The translations under genes were made by a program, and so were the position numbers. Below, in pieces: positions 40,901-51,218 of a stretch of DNA of 64,000 bases. This DNA comes from Psychrobacter sp. JCM 18901 (GTDB lineage: Bacteria > Pseudomonadota > Gammaproteobacteria > Pseudomonadales > Moraxellaceae). Under the pieces are notes generated by a model. The model worked only from the letters and a program-made list of their open reading frames with translations. It made no database searches and was not told where the DNA came from. Position 1 is the first letter of the stretch, and every line of letters begins with the position of its first letter. The DNA lies in contig NZ_BAWH01000010.1 of NCBI RefSeq assembly GCF_000586435.1, forward strand, positions 1 to 64,000, in the 5' to 3' direction.

Positions 40901-43900
40901 CTAGCCAATAGACTTTGCTTGCTCATGCAAATCTTGTAACTTATAGACATCAAACGGTAAGTCAATCGCGTAAGATTTGCAGACGGCATCAGCGGCACCT
41001 AACGTGGTGACGTAGAATACTTTGCCTTGTAGTGCACTACGGCGAATAGAGAACGAATCCTCTTGAGCTTGCTTACCTTCAGTAGTATTGATGATAAGGT
41101 CGATTTTGCCGTTTTTCAAGGCATCAACGATATGCGGGCGACCTTCAGTGACCTTGTTGATTTGCTGACTTTCGATACCAGCGTCGCTCAGTACTTTTTG
41201 CGTGCCAGTGGTCGAGACAATCTTAAAGCCAAAGTCTGCAAGCTGACGAGCAATCGGAGCGATTTGGGCTTTGTCGCTGTCACGAACTGAGATAAAGACG
41301 GTTTTTGTCTCGCCTTCAGTCGGTAGACCTGGCAGACGCTCATTACTACCGATAATGGCCTTGTAGAATGCTTCGCCAAAGGTTTTGCCCACGCCCATAA
41401 CTTCGCCCGTTGATTTCATCTCAGGACTCAAGATTGGGTCAACACCTGGAAACTTAGCGAATGGGAATACCGCTTCTTTGACCGCATAGAATGCCGGGAC
41501 AATCTCAGTGGTAAAGCCTTGATCTTTAAGCGAAGTACCAGCCATACAGCGAGCAGCAACCTGTGCTAGCGAAGTACCGATACACTTAGAAACAAACGGT
41601 ACTGTACGTGCAGCACGTGGGTTCACTTCTAGGATATATACGGTTTCGCCTTTTACCGCGAACTGTACGTTCATTAGACCGATAACACCTAGCTCTTTTG
41701 CCATAGCAACTGTCTGTGCGCGCATCACGTCACATAACTCTTTAGACAGTGAGTATGGTGGTAGTGAGCATGCTGAGTCACCTGAGTGAACGCCAGCCTG
41801 TTCGATATGCTGCATGATACCGCCGATAACGACATCAGTACCATCACATACGCAGTCTACGTCGACTTCGATAGCATCATCTAAGAAGCGATCTAGTAGG
41901 ACAGGCGCTTCATTCGATGCTTGTACCGCAGTACGTAGGTAATGTCTTAGCTCGTCTTCGTTATAGACGATTTCCATCGCGCGGCCACCTAATACATAAG
42001 ATGGACGTACAACCAATGGATAGCCTACGTCTTTTGCTTTAACCAAGCCATCTTCCAAGCTGGTTGCTAGTGCGTTTGATGGCTGTACTAGGTTTAGCTG
42101 CTGAATCATGTGCTGGAAGCGTTCACGATCTTCGGCACGGTCGATTGCATCTGGCTAGTACCGATGATTTTAACGCCTGCTGACTCTAGTGCACGAGCAA
42201 GTTCAATGGCGTTTGACCACCGAACTGTACGATCACGCCATCTGGATTTTCGATACGGACGATCTCTAACACGTCTTCTAACGTGATTGGCTCAAAGTAT
42301 AGACGGTCAGAAGTGTCATAATCGGTTGAAACCGTTTCAGGGTTACAGTTGACCATAATGGTCTCGTAACCATCTTCACGCATGGCAAGCGCTGCATGTA
42401 CACAGCAGTAATCAAACTCAATACCTTGGCCGATACGGTTAGGGCCGCCACCGATAACCATGATTTTCTTTTTGTCTGTTGGGTTCGCTTCACATTCGCT
42501 ATCGTACGTCGAGTACATATAGGCCGTGCTAGTCGCAAACTCTGCGGCACAGGTATCTACACGCTTGTAGACTGGATAAACGTTTAGATCCCAACGCTTT
42601 TTGCGAAGTTGCTTTTGTGAGATGCCAAGCAATTTAGCCAAGCGCAAATCTGACAAACCTTTACGTTTAAAGCTACGTAGATTTTTCTCGTTCAAGCCGC
42701 CAAAACCAAGTGATTTTACGGTAGCTTCTGTTTTGACGATGTCTTCGATCTGTACCAAGAACCATGGGTCAATCTTGGTAAAGTTAAACACTTCATCGAC
42801 ACTCATACCGACGCGGAATGCATCAGCAACGTAGTAGATACGCTCAGGTGTTGGAATGGTTAGGCGGTTGATGATTTCGCTACGTGCTTTTTCGGCGCTT
42901 ACTTTTGATAAGTCAATTTGCTCATCGAAACCATCCGCACCTGTTTCCATACCGCGCAATGCTTTTTGCATAGACTCTTGGAAGTTACGACCGATTGCCA
43001 TCACTTCACCGACTGATTTCATCTGAGTCGATAAGATATTGTCTGCTTGTGGGAATTTTTCAAAGTTAAAACGAGGTATCTTGGTCACGACATAATCAAG
43101 CGCAGGCTCAAAGCTAGCTGGCGTTTTGCCACCAGTGATGTCGTTTTGCAATTCATCTAGCGTGTAACCAATGGCCAGTTTCGCTGCGATTTTGGCAATC
43201 GGGAAGCCAGTGGCTTTTGAGGCTAGGGCAGACGAGCGTGATACGCGTGGGTTCATCTCGATGACGACCATGCGACCGGTATCAGGGTTGATACCGAACT
43301 GTACGTTTGAGCCGCCTGTTTCAACACCGATTTCACGCAGTACTGCTAATGACGCATTACGCATGATTTGGTATTCTTTGTCGGTCAGGGTTTGTGCTGG
43401 TGCGACGGTGATTGAGTCGCCTGTATGCACACCCATTGGGTCAAAGTTTTCGATGGCACAGATGATGATGCAGTTGTCGTTTTTGTCACGAACCACTTCC
43501 ATCTCATATTCTTTCCAACCAATCAGTGACTCATCGATAAGCAGTTGATGGTTTGGAGACAAATCAAAACCGCGCTCACAGATTTCAATGAACTCATCGC
43601 GGTTATAAGCGATACCGCCACCTGAGCCACCCATCGTGAATGATGGACGAATGATACACGGATAGCCCATTTTTTTCTTGAGTCGCAAAGGCTTCTTCCA
43701 TGGTTTCAGCCGTTTCAGCGCGAGGGCACTCAAGGCCAATACGCTTCATGGCTTTATCAAATAAGTTGCGGTCTTCTGCCATCTCGATTGAGTCTTTGGT
43801 CGCACCAATTAACTCGCAGTTATACTTGGTCAATACGCCGTGCTTATCTAGCTCTAGCGCACAGTTTAGCGCCGTCTGTCCGCCCATCGTTGGCAAGATT

Positions 43901-44154
43901 GCATCTGGACGTTCTTTGGCAATGATTTGCTCAACCGTTTGCCAAGTAATCGGCTCGATATAGGTCGCGTCAGCCATGACAGGATCAGTCATGATGGTCG
44001 CAGGGTTTGAGTTGACCAAGATGACGCGGTAGCCTTCTTCTTTTAGTGCTTTACACGCCTGTGCGCCTGAATAGTCAAACTCACATGCTTGGCCGATGAC
44101 GATAGGGCCTGCGCCAATGATAAGAATGCTTTTTATGTCGGTACGTTTTGGCAT
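40901..44154 (-). CDS. carB: Carbamoyl-phosphate synthase large subunit (frame broken)
   Basis: Makes carbamoyl phosphate for pyrimidine and arginine synthesis. Two ATP-grasp halves are visible: [22 protein letters not shown] and [20 protein letters not shown] in the first, [19 protein letters not shown] and [19 protein letters not shown] in the second, then an MGS-like regulatory domain ([20 protein letters not shown]). Breaks: a 7-T run at 43670-43676 (six needed, [10 protein letters not shown]) and single missing C/G near 42200 ([12 protein letters not shown]) and 42154 ([16 protein letters not shown]). Repaired length about 1084 residues. An essential biosynthetic gene with three breaks argues for sequence error. 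Confidence 0.97.
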
Positions 44155-44248
44155 AGTTAGAGCTACCTTCGTTTGGGTGATAATTTGAGTAATCTTTATT
44201 TTTGATAACGCTTATGGCGTTTGATACTTGCAGTGCTTTATTTAGTGC

Positions 44249-44277
44249 CGCTTGAACCGCTATGGGCGATTCAAGCG
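44249..44277 (-). promoter_or_regulatory. 12-bp hairpin between carA and carB
   Basis: On the minus strand CGCTTGAATCGC pairs with GCGGTTCAAGCG (one G-U) across a 5-nt loop, with no T run. A likely intercistronic RNA hairpin that could affect mRNA stability or the carA:carB ratio rather than end transcription. Confidence 0.5.
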
Positions 44278-44307
44278 TTTACTTATTATGTAGTTATAAT
44301 CAACCGT

Positions 44308-45549
44308 TTACGCTTGGGCAGTTTTAGACTGTGCCATCATATCCGCAAACTTATCAAACAATGGCGCGCAGTCATGTGGACCAGGGCTGGCTTCTGGGTG
44401 ACCTTGGAAGCTAAATACAGGCTTATCGGTCAACTCGATACCTTGGTTAGTACCATCAAACAGTGAGCGATGAGTAGATTTAACGTTGTCAGGTAACGTG
44501 TCTTCATCAACCGCAAAGCCGTGGTTCTGACTGGTAATCATAACCGTACCAGTCGCTAAGTCTTGTACTGGATGGTTGGCACCATGATGGCCAGTTTTCA
44601 TTTTGATGGTATTTGCGCCGCTTGCTAGACCAATCAGCTGATGGCCTAAGCAGATGCCAAACGTTGGGACGTCAGTTTGTTCAATGATGTGACGTACCGC
44701 ATCGATAGCGTAATCACAAGCTGCAGGATCACCAGGGCCGTTTGATAAGAAGATGCCATCTGGATTTATCGCTAGCACGTCTGCGATAGGGGTCTGTGCT
44801 GGCACGACAGTTACGTGACAACCGCGGTCGACGAGCATGCGCAGGATGTTTGTTTTGCTACCGAAGTCATAAGCGACGACGTTGTATTTAGCATCGATAT
44901 GAGTGCCAAGTTGCTTAAAGAAGCCGCCAGTACCGCTATCATGACTACCATGAATATCACGGTTGAGTAGGGTGTCTGATAAATCCCAGGTACCTGCTGT
45001 CCACTCAAAGTTCTCTGTAGTGCAGCATTCTTTTGCCAAGTCCATACCCTTTAGACCTGCAAAGCCTTTCGCTAACTCAATCGCTTTTTGCTCATCAGCA
45101 GCGCTGATCGTCTCGCCGTTTGAAGCAGTCATGATACAGCCGTTCTGTGCACCTTTATCACGTAATAGACGTGTTAGCTGACGGGTATCAATTTCAGCGA
45201 TAGCCACTGTCTCATTACGCTGTAAATAGTCGCTAAGTGACTCTGAGTTACGGAAGTTAGAGGTTGCCATGGTGGCATCACGGATGATAAGACCGTCTGC
45301 CCATACTTTGTGACCATTGCCAGATTCTGTGTCCTCGCTATTGGTGCCTGTATTACCGATGTGAGGGTAAGTCAAAGTCACCAGCTGGCGGGCATAACTT
45401 GGGTCGGTTAGGATTTCTTGATACCCTGTCATGGCTGTGTTAAATACCACTTCACCAATACGATGACCTAGGCTGCCGATACTGACACCGCGAAAGATTG
45501 TACCGTCTGCTAGTGCCAAAATTGCTTGTATTTCTGCCGATGAATTCAA
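44308..45549 (-). CDS. carA: Carbamoyl-phosphate synthase small subunit
   Basis: Glutaminase subunit. N-terminal domain [35 protein letters not shown], and a class I amidotransferase domain with nucleophile Cys300 in [11 protein letters not shown] and His/Glu in [13 protein letters not shown]. 413 residues, about 30 longer than the E. coli protein, partly through an insertion around residues 190-215 ([18 protein letters not shown]). First gene of the carAB unit. Frame intact. Confidence 0.97.
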   Translation of the reverse strand: MNSSAEIQAILALADGTIFRGVSIGSLGHRIGEVVFNTAMTGYQEILTDPSYARQLVTLTYPHIGNTGTNSEDTESGNGHKVWADGLIIRDATMATSNFRNSESLSDYLQRNETVAIAEIDTRQLTRLLRDKGAQNGCIMTASNGETISAADEQKAIELAKGFAGLKGMDLAKECCTTENFEWTAGTWDLSDTLLNRDIHGSHDSGTGGFFKQLGTHIDAKYNVVAYDFGSKTNILRMLVDRGCHVTVVPAQTPIADVLAINPDGIFLSNGPGDPAACDYAIDAVRHIIEQTDVPTFGICLGHQLIGLASGANTIKMKTGHHGANHPVQDLATGTVMITSQNHGFAVDEDTLPDNVKSTHRSLFDGTNQGIELTDKPVFSFQGHPEASPGPHDCAPLFDKFADMMAQSKTAQA

Positions 45550-46053
45550 GGATTGCCTCCGCTGTTATTGGTGAGTGCCATCGTGTTTTGTTAGACTAAA
45601 ATTGCTCCGTATCCTTTTATTTACGGCGTTTGACAGGTGTCAAACCGAAGCAATAAAAGGGCGATACACAAAAATTTTCCACAAAAAAAGCGAGAAGACA
45701 TTATTGATGAAAACTACAAAACCCACTAGATAGTGAATAGGTAACTTGCATCATGTCCGCTCGCTTAGGCACAGATTTTGCGTATTATATACAAAATAGA
45801 CGGTTATAGCTAGCCGATTTACTGGATTAATAGTCATTTCATGGCTAATAATGAGGTCTTTATAAAGATATTGATTCTATAAAAATAGCCTAAGCGGATA
45901 TTAACTCCTTTCTCTTTTATCAAAATCAACATCCAGCGTGTATCAATAGCACTGGATTTTCGCAGTTGGCTTTGCCACAATGGACAGCGAAGCACTAGAC
46001 CCAATTTTTATGATCGTTTGTTATAACAATAATGAAGATGACAAGGAGTCGTT
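45550..46053. other. 504-bp divergent promoter region of carA
   Basis: Between carA (minus) and the gamma-carbonic anhydrase gene (plus). It carries the long symmetrical hairpin listed separately. I found no ORF or recognisable ArgR/PurR box. Confidence 0.5.
45613..45660 (-). promoter_or_regulatory. Nested inverted repeat in the carA leader
   Basis: Outer arms CCTTTTATT and AATAAAAGG, inner arms GTTTGACA and TGTCAAAC around GG, with a symmetrical 6x6 unpaired stretch between. 48 bp, beginning 64 bp before the carA start. It could be a regulator site (inner palindrome) or an RNA leader structure controlling carAB. Confidence 0.5.
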
Positions 46054-46590
46054 ATGATTTATCAGTATTTAGACAAAACCCCTGATTTTGCCGCACCATT
46101 TAACGGTTGGGTAGCAGACTCAGCGCAAGTGATGGGTGATGTATATTTAGGCCATCAGGCCAATATTTGGTTCGGTGCAGTGATACGCGGTGACAACGAT
46201 CGTATCCATATCGGTGACTATAGTAATGTGCAAGAAAACAGTGTGATTCATACTGATGCAGGTATCAAAGTGACTATTGGTAATTACGTGACTATCGGTC
46301 ATCTGGCTATGTTACATGGCTGTGAAGTCGGTGATAATAGCCTGATTGGTATTGGTGCTGTGGTACTTAATAATGTCAAAATTGGCAAAAACTGTCTGAT
46401 AGGGGCAAAAGCCTTGATTACTGAAGGTCAGGTTATTCCTGATAACTCGCTAGTGATGGGCGCACCTGCAAAAGTAGTCAAGACGCTAACAGATGAGCAA
46501 GCAGCGATGCTAAAAATGTCAGCGCTACATTATGCTGAGCGTTGCCAGAAATTTAAAACAGGCTTAACAGCAATAGCGATGCCTGACTAA
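46054..46590 (+). CDS. Gamma-class carbonic anhydrase family protein (YrdA/PaaY-like)
   Basis: 178 residues forming a left-handed beta-helix of hexapeptide repeats (GDVYLGHQANIWFGAVIRGDN, GIGAVVLNNVKIGKNCLIGAKALI). Metal-binding His residues are visible in QENSVIHTD, IGHLAMLHGC. Family members bind Zn or Fe; some are carbonic anhydrases and others hydrolase-like (PaaY). AAGGAG lies 7 nt before the ATG. Frame intact. Confidence 0.9.
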   Translation: MIYQYLDKTPDFAAPFNGWVADSAQVMGDVYLGHQANIWFGAVIRGDNDRIHIGDYSNVQENSVIHTDAGIKVTIGNYVTIGHLAMLHGCEVGDNSLIGIGAVVLNNVKIGKNCLIGAKALITEGQVIPDNSLVMGAPAKVVKTLTDEQAAMLKMSALHYAERCQKFKTGLTAIAMPD

Positions 46591-46769
46591 GGGTAAGCAA
46601 ACGAGTTGATTTTAAACGGACAAGCTACAAGTTTGAATAGATAGACGATAGGGATCATATTTGTTTCATTGATACACTATTCAATTAATACCGTCAGCCT
46701 TAATACATAACCTACCCAATTTTATTAAACAATTCATATTTTTTTCGCAACCAACGATAAGGTCTCACC

Positions 46770-47470
46770 ATGCAGGCAAATCAAGCAAAAACACAAAAAA
46801 AACAACTGGCACTATTTGATTTAGATCATACATTACTTGATGTCGATAGCGATTATCTCTGGGGTGAGTATATCGTAAAACATGACCTTGTCGATGAGGC
46901 GCAGTACCGCACTGCCAATCAGAAATTTTATAATGACTATATTGAAGGTACGCTGGACGCGACAGAGTACAATGAATTCGTCGCGCAGTTTTTAAGTAGT
47001 CTTCCGCTTGATAGACTGGATGAGCTAAGAGAAGATTATATCAAAAGCGAAATCGAGCCACATATTCGCCCAAAAGCGATGGAAGCATTGTGTCAGCACA
47101 TTGAGCAAGGGCACGATGTGGTGATTATTTCTGCGACCAATGATTTTGTAGTATCCGCCATTGCCAAGCGTTTTGGTGTAGAAGAAGCCAACGTATTGGC
47201 AACGCCATTAGAGATCAAAGACAATCGCTATACAGGTAAGCTAACTGATAGACCAAACTTTCAAGCGGGCAAGATATACCATTTAGATAAATGGCTAAAT
47301 AAACAGCAAGCCTCTGGCATCACGTTTGAAAAAACATACGCGTATTCAGATTCTAAAAATGATATTCCGTTACTCGAATGGCTGATGTGGCCGTTTGCGT
47401 GTCACCTGATGACGCGTTACATGCCCATGCTTTGGCCCATCGCTGGGCAGTAGAAGATTGGTCGATCTAG
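46770..47470 (+). CDS. HAD-superfamily IB hydrolase (SerB-like phosphatase) (frame broken)
   Basis: HAD motif I LALFDLDHTLLDVDSDYLW, motif II VVIISATNDFVV, motif III region and motif IV YAYSDSKNDIPLLEWADVAVCV after repair. Matches the IB hypothetical-1 type phosphatases; the substrate is unknown, with phosphoserine- or histidinol-phosphate-like candidates. A GG that should be GGG near 47380 garbles the last 30 residues. The true end is TAG at 47470 (about 233 residues). Confidence 0.85.
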
Positions 47471-47594
47471 GCTGTCCAATCTAGTAACAGTAACAACATT
47501 AGCAATAGTGATAATTAGCGAACCATTTGGTATCAATCTCATTTAAAATAGCGCCACATGCGTTATTTATTTTATTAGAAAAACAGGAATATTC

Positions 47595-48691
47595 ATGGAA
47601 ATCAATCCGTATCAAGAACAAATTAAAGATTTATCAGAGCGTGGGCAGGATTTGCGGAGGTATCTTTGACTTCGATGGTAAGCAAGAACGCTTAGAAGAA
47701 GTTAATTTAGAGTTAGAAAACCCCGAGCTATGGAATGATCCAGAGCGCGCGACCAAGATTAATAAAGAAAAAAAGTCACCTTGATGGTGTTATCGATGTG
47801 GTGGTCTCTCTTGAGACGACACTAGAAGACGCGTCTGCCATGCTAGAGTTGGCAGTCGAAGCAGAAGATGAGTCATTGCTAGCCGATGTGCAGAGCGAGC
47901 TAGATAGCGCTGAGAAACGCGTTGCTGATTTAGAATTTCGCCGGATGTTTAGCGGTGAGATGGATCCAAATAACTGCTACTTAGATATTCAGTCGGGCAG
48001 TGGCGGTACTGAAGCGCAAGATTGGGCTGAAATGCTACTACGCATGTATACGCGCTGGGCAGAAGCTCATGGCTTTAAAGTAGATGTGATTGAAGTATCT
48101 TCAGGCAGCGTGGCTGGTATTAAGTCGGCAACGATTGAGATCAAAGGCGATTATGCGTTTGGTTGGTTGCGTACCGAGATTGGCGTCCACCGTTTGGTGC
48201 GTAAGTCACCATTTGATAGCAACAATGGTCGTCATACCTCGTTTGCGGCGGTGTTTGTCTCGCCTGAGATTGATGATAATGTCGAGATTGATATCAATCC
48301 AGCAGATTTGCGTATCGATACCTATCGCTCATCTGGGGCTGGTGGTCAGCACGTAAACACGACAGATTCTGCGGTACGTATTACTCATGAACCATCGGGC
48401 GTAGTAGTGACCTGTCAGAATGAGCGTAGTCAACATGGTAACAAGGCCACGGCGATGAAGATGCTACGTGCTAAGCTCTATGAGCTAGAAATGCAAAAAC
48501 GTATGGAATCACAGCAAGCAGTTGAAGATGGTAAATCTGATGTCGGCTGGGGCAGTCAAATTCGCTCGTACGTACTTGATGACTCACGTATCAAAGACTT
48601 GCGTACGGGTGTTGAAACCTTTAACACTGGTGCTGTGCTAGATGGTGACCTCGATCAGTTCATTGAAGCGAGTCTAAAAGCAGGATTGTAA
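47595..48691 (+). CDS. prfB: Peptide chain release factor 2 (programmed frameshift plus one indel)
   Basis: RF2 reads UGA and UAA stop codons. It has the GGQ catalytic loop ([18 protein letters not shown]) and the RF2 anticodon-like SPF motif ([15 protein letters not shown]). The initial frame from ATG 47595 meets an in-frame TGA at codon 25 and resumes in +1, the normal autoregulatory design. A second, unnatural break is a 7-A run at 47768-47774 (six needed, [14 protein letters not shown]). Repaired length about 365. AGGA precedes the start. Confidence 0.97.
47656..47670 (+). promoter_or_regulatory. prfB programmed +1 frameshift site
   Basis: Internal Shine-Dalgarno GGAGG, then TAT CTT TGA C. 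CTT is codon 24 and TGA codon 25, and +1 slippage gives Leu-Asp-Phe-Asp-Gly. This matches the conserved RF2 signal, with GGAGG in place of E. coli AGGGGG. Confidence 0.95.
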
Positions 48692-48768
48692 GCAGCCGTT
48701 TTAAACAAGCAACCGTTTTAAAATAGTAACTAATTAAAATAGCAACTAACATTTAATTAAGGAAAATT

Positions 48769-49053
48769 ATGCCAAGCGTTAATAATTATTTTGATGATAA
48801 AGTGACTTCTATTGCTTTTCAAACGGCTACCAAGCCTGCGACTGTCGGCGTCATGGAAATTGGTGAGTATGAGTTTGGCACTAGTGAATTCGAAACCATG
48901 AGTGTGGTGAGCGGTGCATTGACTGTTAAGCTACCAGAGAGTGATGAGTGGAAAACGTTTAACGCTGGCGAGCAGTTTACGGTTGAAGCTAACCAAAAGT
49001 TTCAGGTAAAAGTAGACGTCGAAACCGCTTACTTATGTGTATACGGTAAATAA
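48769..49053 (+). CDS. ppnP: Pyrimidine/purine nucleoside phosphorylase
   Basis: 94-residue single-domain cupin of the PpnP (formerly YaiE/DUF1255) family. Typical blocks: [43 protein letters not shown], and [15 protein letters not shown]. The family phosphorolyses a wide range of nucleosides. Frame intact, AAGGA 7 nt before ATG. A terminator follows. Confidence 0.95.
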   Translation: MPSVNNYFDDKVTSIAFQTATKPATVGVMEIGEYEFGTSEFETMSVVSGALTVKLPESDEWKTFNAGEQFTVEANQKFQVKVDVETAYLCVYGK

Positions 49054-49083
49054 CGACTTCTAAGTTATAGCAGTATCAAAACG

Positions 49084-49118
49084 AAAAACGCCAAGTATTT
49101 TATGCTTGGCGTTTTTTT
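49084..49118. terminator. Bidirectional terminator after ppnP
   Basis: AAAAACGCCAAG and CTTGGCGTTTTTTT around a 9-nt loop, between convergent genes. Confidence 0.92.
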
Positions 49119-49137
49119 ATTTCTGAACTATAAAAAA

Positions 49138-49590
49138 CTATAAGTTTTTACGGTACTGCACCATGTCCGTTAAGCTTGCGACTTTGTCATACAGTTGGCG
49201 TGCATCAGCATTACTTTCTTGAGTTTTCCAATAAACGTGATTACAGCCTTTTTCATCAGCAAAGTTGTATACCGCTTCAATTAATACCCGTCCGATACCC
49301 TTTCCACGTACAGACTCATTGACATAGAGATCTTGTAGATAACAACATGCCGTACTACTCCAAGTCGTTAGATGTATTACTACATGAGTAAAACCTACCA
49401 AAATATCATCCTTCCACGCCCCAGTTCCATAGGTAGCGACGTCATTATTTATCAAGTTGCGCCATGTCGTATCAATCGTGCTCATTGGCAAACTGGTCTC
49501 ATAAAAATTCAAATAGTCTTGCCACAACATCAACCAAAAGTCATAGTCGGCTTTAGAGAGCGGTGCTATTTCGATAGAAGTGTTTTTCAT
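49138..49590 (-). CDS. GNAT-family N-acetyltransferase
   Basis: 150 residues. The acetyl-CoA-binding motif A is CYLQDLYVNESVRGKGIGRVLIEAVYNFA (R-G-K-G-I-G), followed by NHVYWKTQESNADARQLYDKVA, the classic GNAT end. Substrate unknown. Frame intact. Stand-alone, convergent with ppnP. Confidence 0.88.
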   Translation of the reverse strand: MKNTSIEIAPLSKADYDFWLMLWQDYLNFYETSLPMSTIDTTWRNLINNDVATYGTGAWKDDILVGFTHVVIHLTTWSSTACCYLQDLYVNESVRGKGIGRVLIEAVYNFADEKGCNHVYWKTQESNADARQLYDKVASLTDMVQYRKNL

Positions 49591-49770
49591 TGTGTTTTAT
49601 ACAACTTAAGTTTTGAGAGTTATTAAATTATGCCCTAAAATTCAATAGTTGAGAACCCTGTCACCTGCTTCGTTTTACACAGCATTACACTTTGTCTGTG
49701 CCAAACAAACAGCAAAAACTACCGTCATTAATTATGCTAAAACCATGAATTCTCAAAGGTATATAGGTTT

Positions 49771-50902
49771 ATGACAAAGGCAAAATTACAGACTAGCCAG
49801 CAGACAATGACCAAAGATGTGCGTCATGATTACGAGCATCTCGCACGCCGCGCTAATTTGCGTTATGTGAGTGACAATGAACCAGGCTACGAGCGTAGAC
49901 GTTGGGGTCGCGGCTTTACTTATCGTGATGCAACGGGCAACACCGTCAAAGACAAAGCATTGCGTCAGCGTTTTGATGCATTGGTGATACCGCCCATGTG
50001 GTCAGAGGTCTGGATATGTCAAGATGAAAGAGGCCATCTGCAATCAACAGGCCGAGACGAAAAATCGCGTAAACAGTATCTGTATCATCCCTCATGGAAC
50101 AACATCCGTGACCAAGCAAAGTTTGATGCGATGATAGGATTTGCAGAGGCACTGCCCAATCTACGCGCGCAGGTGGAGGCAGATTTGGAAGCAGAGTCCT
50201 TATCGCGCACCAACGTACTTGCTGCCGTTGTTAAATTGCTAGAGACCACTTTGATTCGTATTGGTAATAGCCGCTACGCCAAACAAAATAAAAGCTATGG
50301 TCTAAGTACGTTACGTAGTAAGCATGTCAGCGAAACCGACAATGGACTGGCGTTTGATTTCGTCGGAAAAAGCGCAAAAGAGCATCATATTGAGCTACAA
50401 GACGAGCGATTGATTGACATCGTGCAGGCCTGTTCTGAGCTACCAGGTTATCAGATATTCAAATACTTAGATGATAATGGGCATAAGCAAGTCGTTGACA
50501 GTAGCGATATCAATGACTACTTACGGATGCATACGTGCGGCATGGACTGTGAAAGCAAACTATACAGCGCAAAGGACTTTCGTACATGGATGGCAAGTGT
50601 ACTCGCAGCAAGCTACCTTTATGATGAGCTACAAACAACTGCAGGCGCTAGCATACTTGCCAGTGCGCCAGAAAGCGCTGAGCGACAGCAATTAGTCACT
50701 GATATGGTAAAAAGTGTGGCAGCAGAGCTGGGTAATACACCAACCGTCTGCCGTGCTTCTTATATTCATCCCATTGTTATTGAGCGTTTTTTTGGCAGGA
50801 CAGTTCTTTGAGACTTACAAACAAGCACGCCGTGGACGAACTAAGAAATACCAAAGCTGTGAAGAGAAAGCGTTGTTAGGGTTTTTAAGAGCTGATGTTT
50901 AG
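49771..50902 (+). CDS. DNA topoisomerase IB (frame broken near end)
   Basis: Bacterial/poxvirus-type IB topoisomerase relaxing supercoils through a 3'-phosphotyrosine. N-terminal domain GYERRRWGRGFTYRDATG, catalytic core RIGNSRYAKQNKSYGLSTLRSKHV, KDFRTWMASVLAA, and catalytic Tyr331 in RASYIHP. A 7-T run at 50787-50793 (six needed) truncates it just after the active site. Repaired it continues ERFLAGQFFETYKQARRGRTKKYQ to a stop at 50902, about 376 residues. Confidence 0.92.
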
Positions 50903-51218
50903 GTGTGAGGTTTTAGATAATAATATTGAGGTGTTAATTCTTTAATAGGAAATCGAAAGTATGTGGCAGTACTTTGGCTATTGATTGTAGGTGTCTTCGC
51001 GGACTTATAGCGAATTAATGATAATTAGTTATGGATTATCTTTATTTCTATAAAATAAAAATGATACGTTATGTATTGAAATAAACGTAAAAATGCGTTA
51101 CTAATAGAGCATAATAAATACGAACCTATGAAACGGTCTATAGGATGTGGCCGTTTTTCAATTATAAATACCATTTTACCATTTTACCAGTTACCTGCTA
51201 TTGCTAAAGGATTAGCTT
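50903..51218. other. 316-bp intergenic region
   Basis: AT-rich. A weak AAACGG...CCGTTTTT hairpin at 51131-51158 could terminate topoisomerase transcription. The remainder probably holds the acyl-CoA synthetase promoter. No gene seen. Confidence 0.4.

Noticed and set aside
43670..43676. Functional transcriptional slippage at A/T heptamers as in endosymbionts
   Set aside because: Many other breaks are C/G losses in non-slippery contexts, and the genome otherwise looks free-living and non-reduced.
44221..44466. Plus-strand ORF across the carA-carB gap
   Set aside because: It runs antisense into carA and is explained by the hairpin and the carA coding strand.
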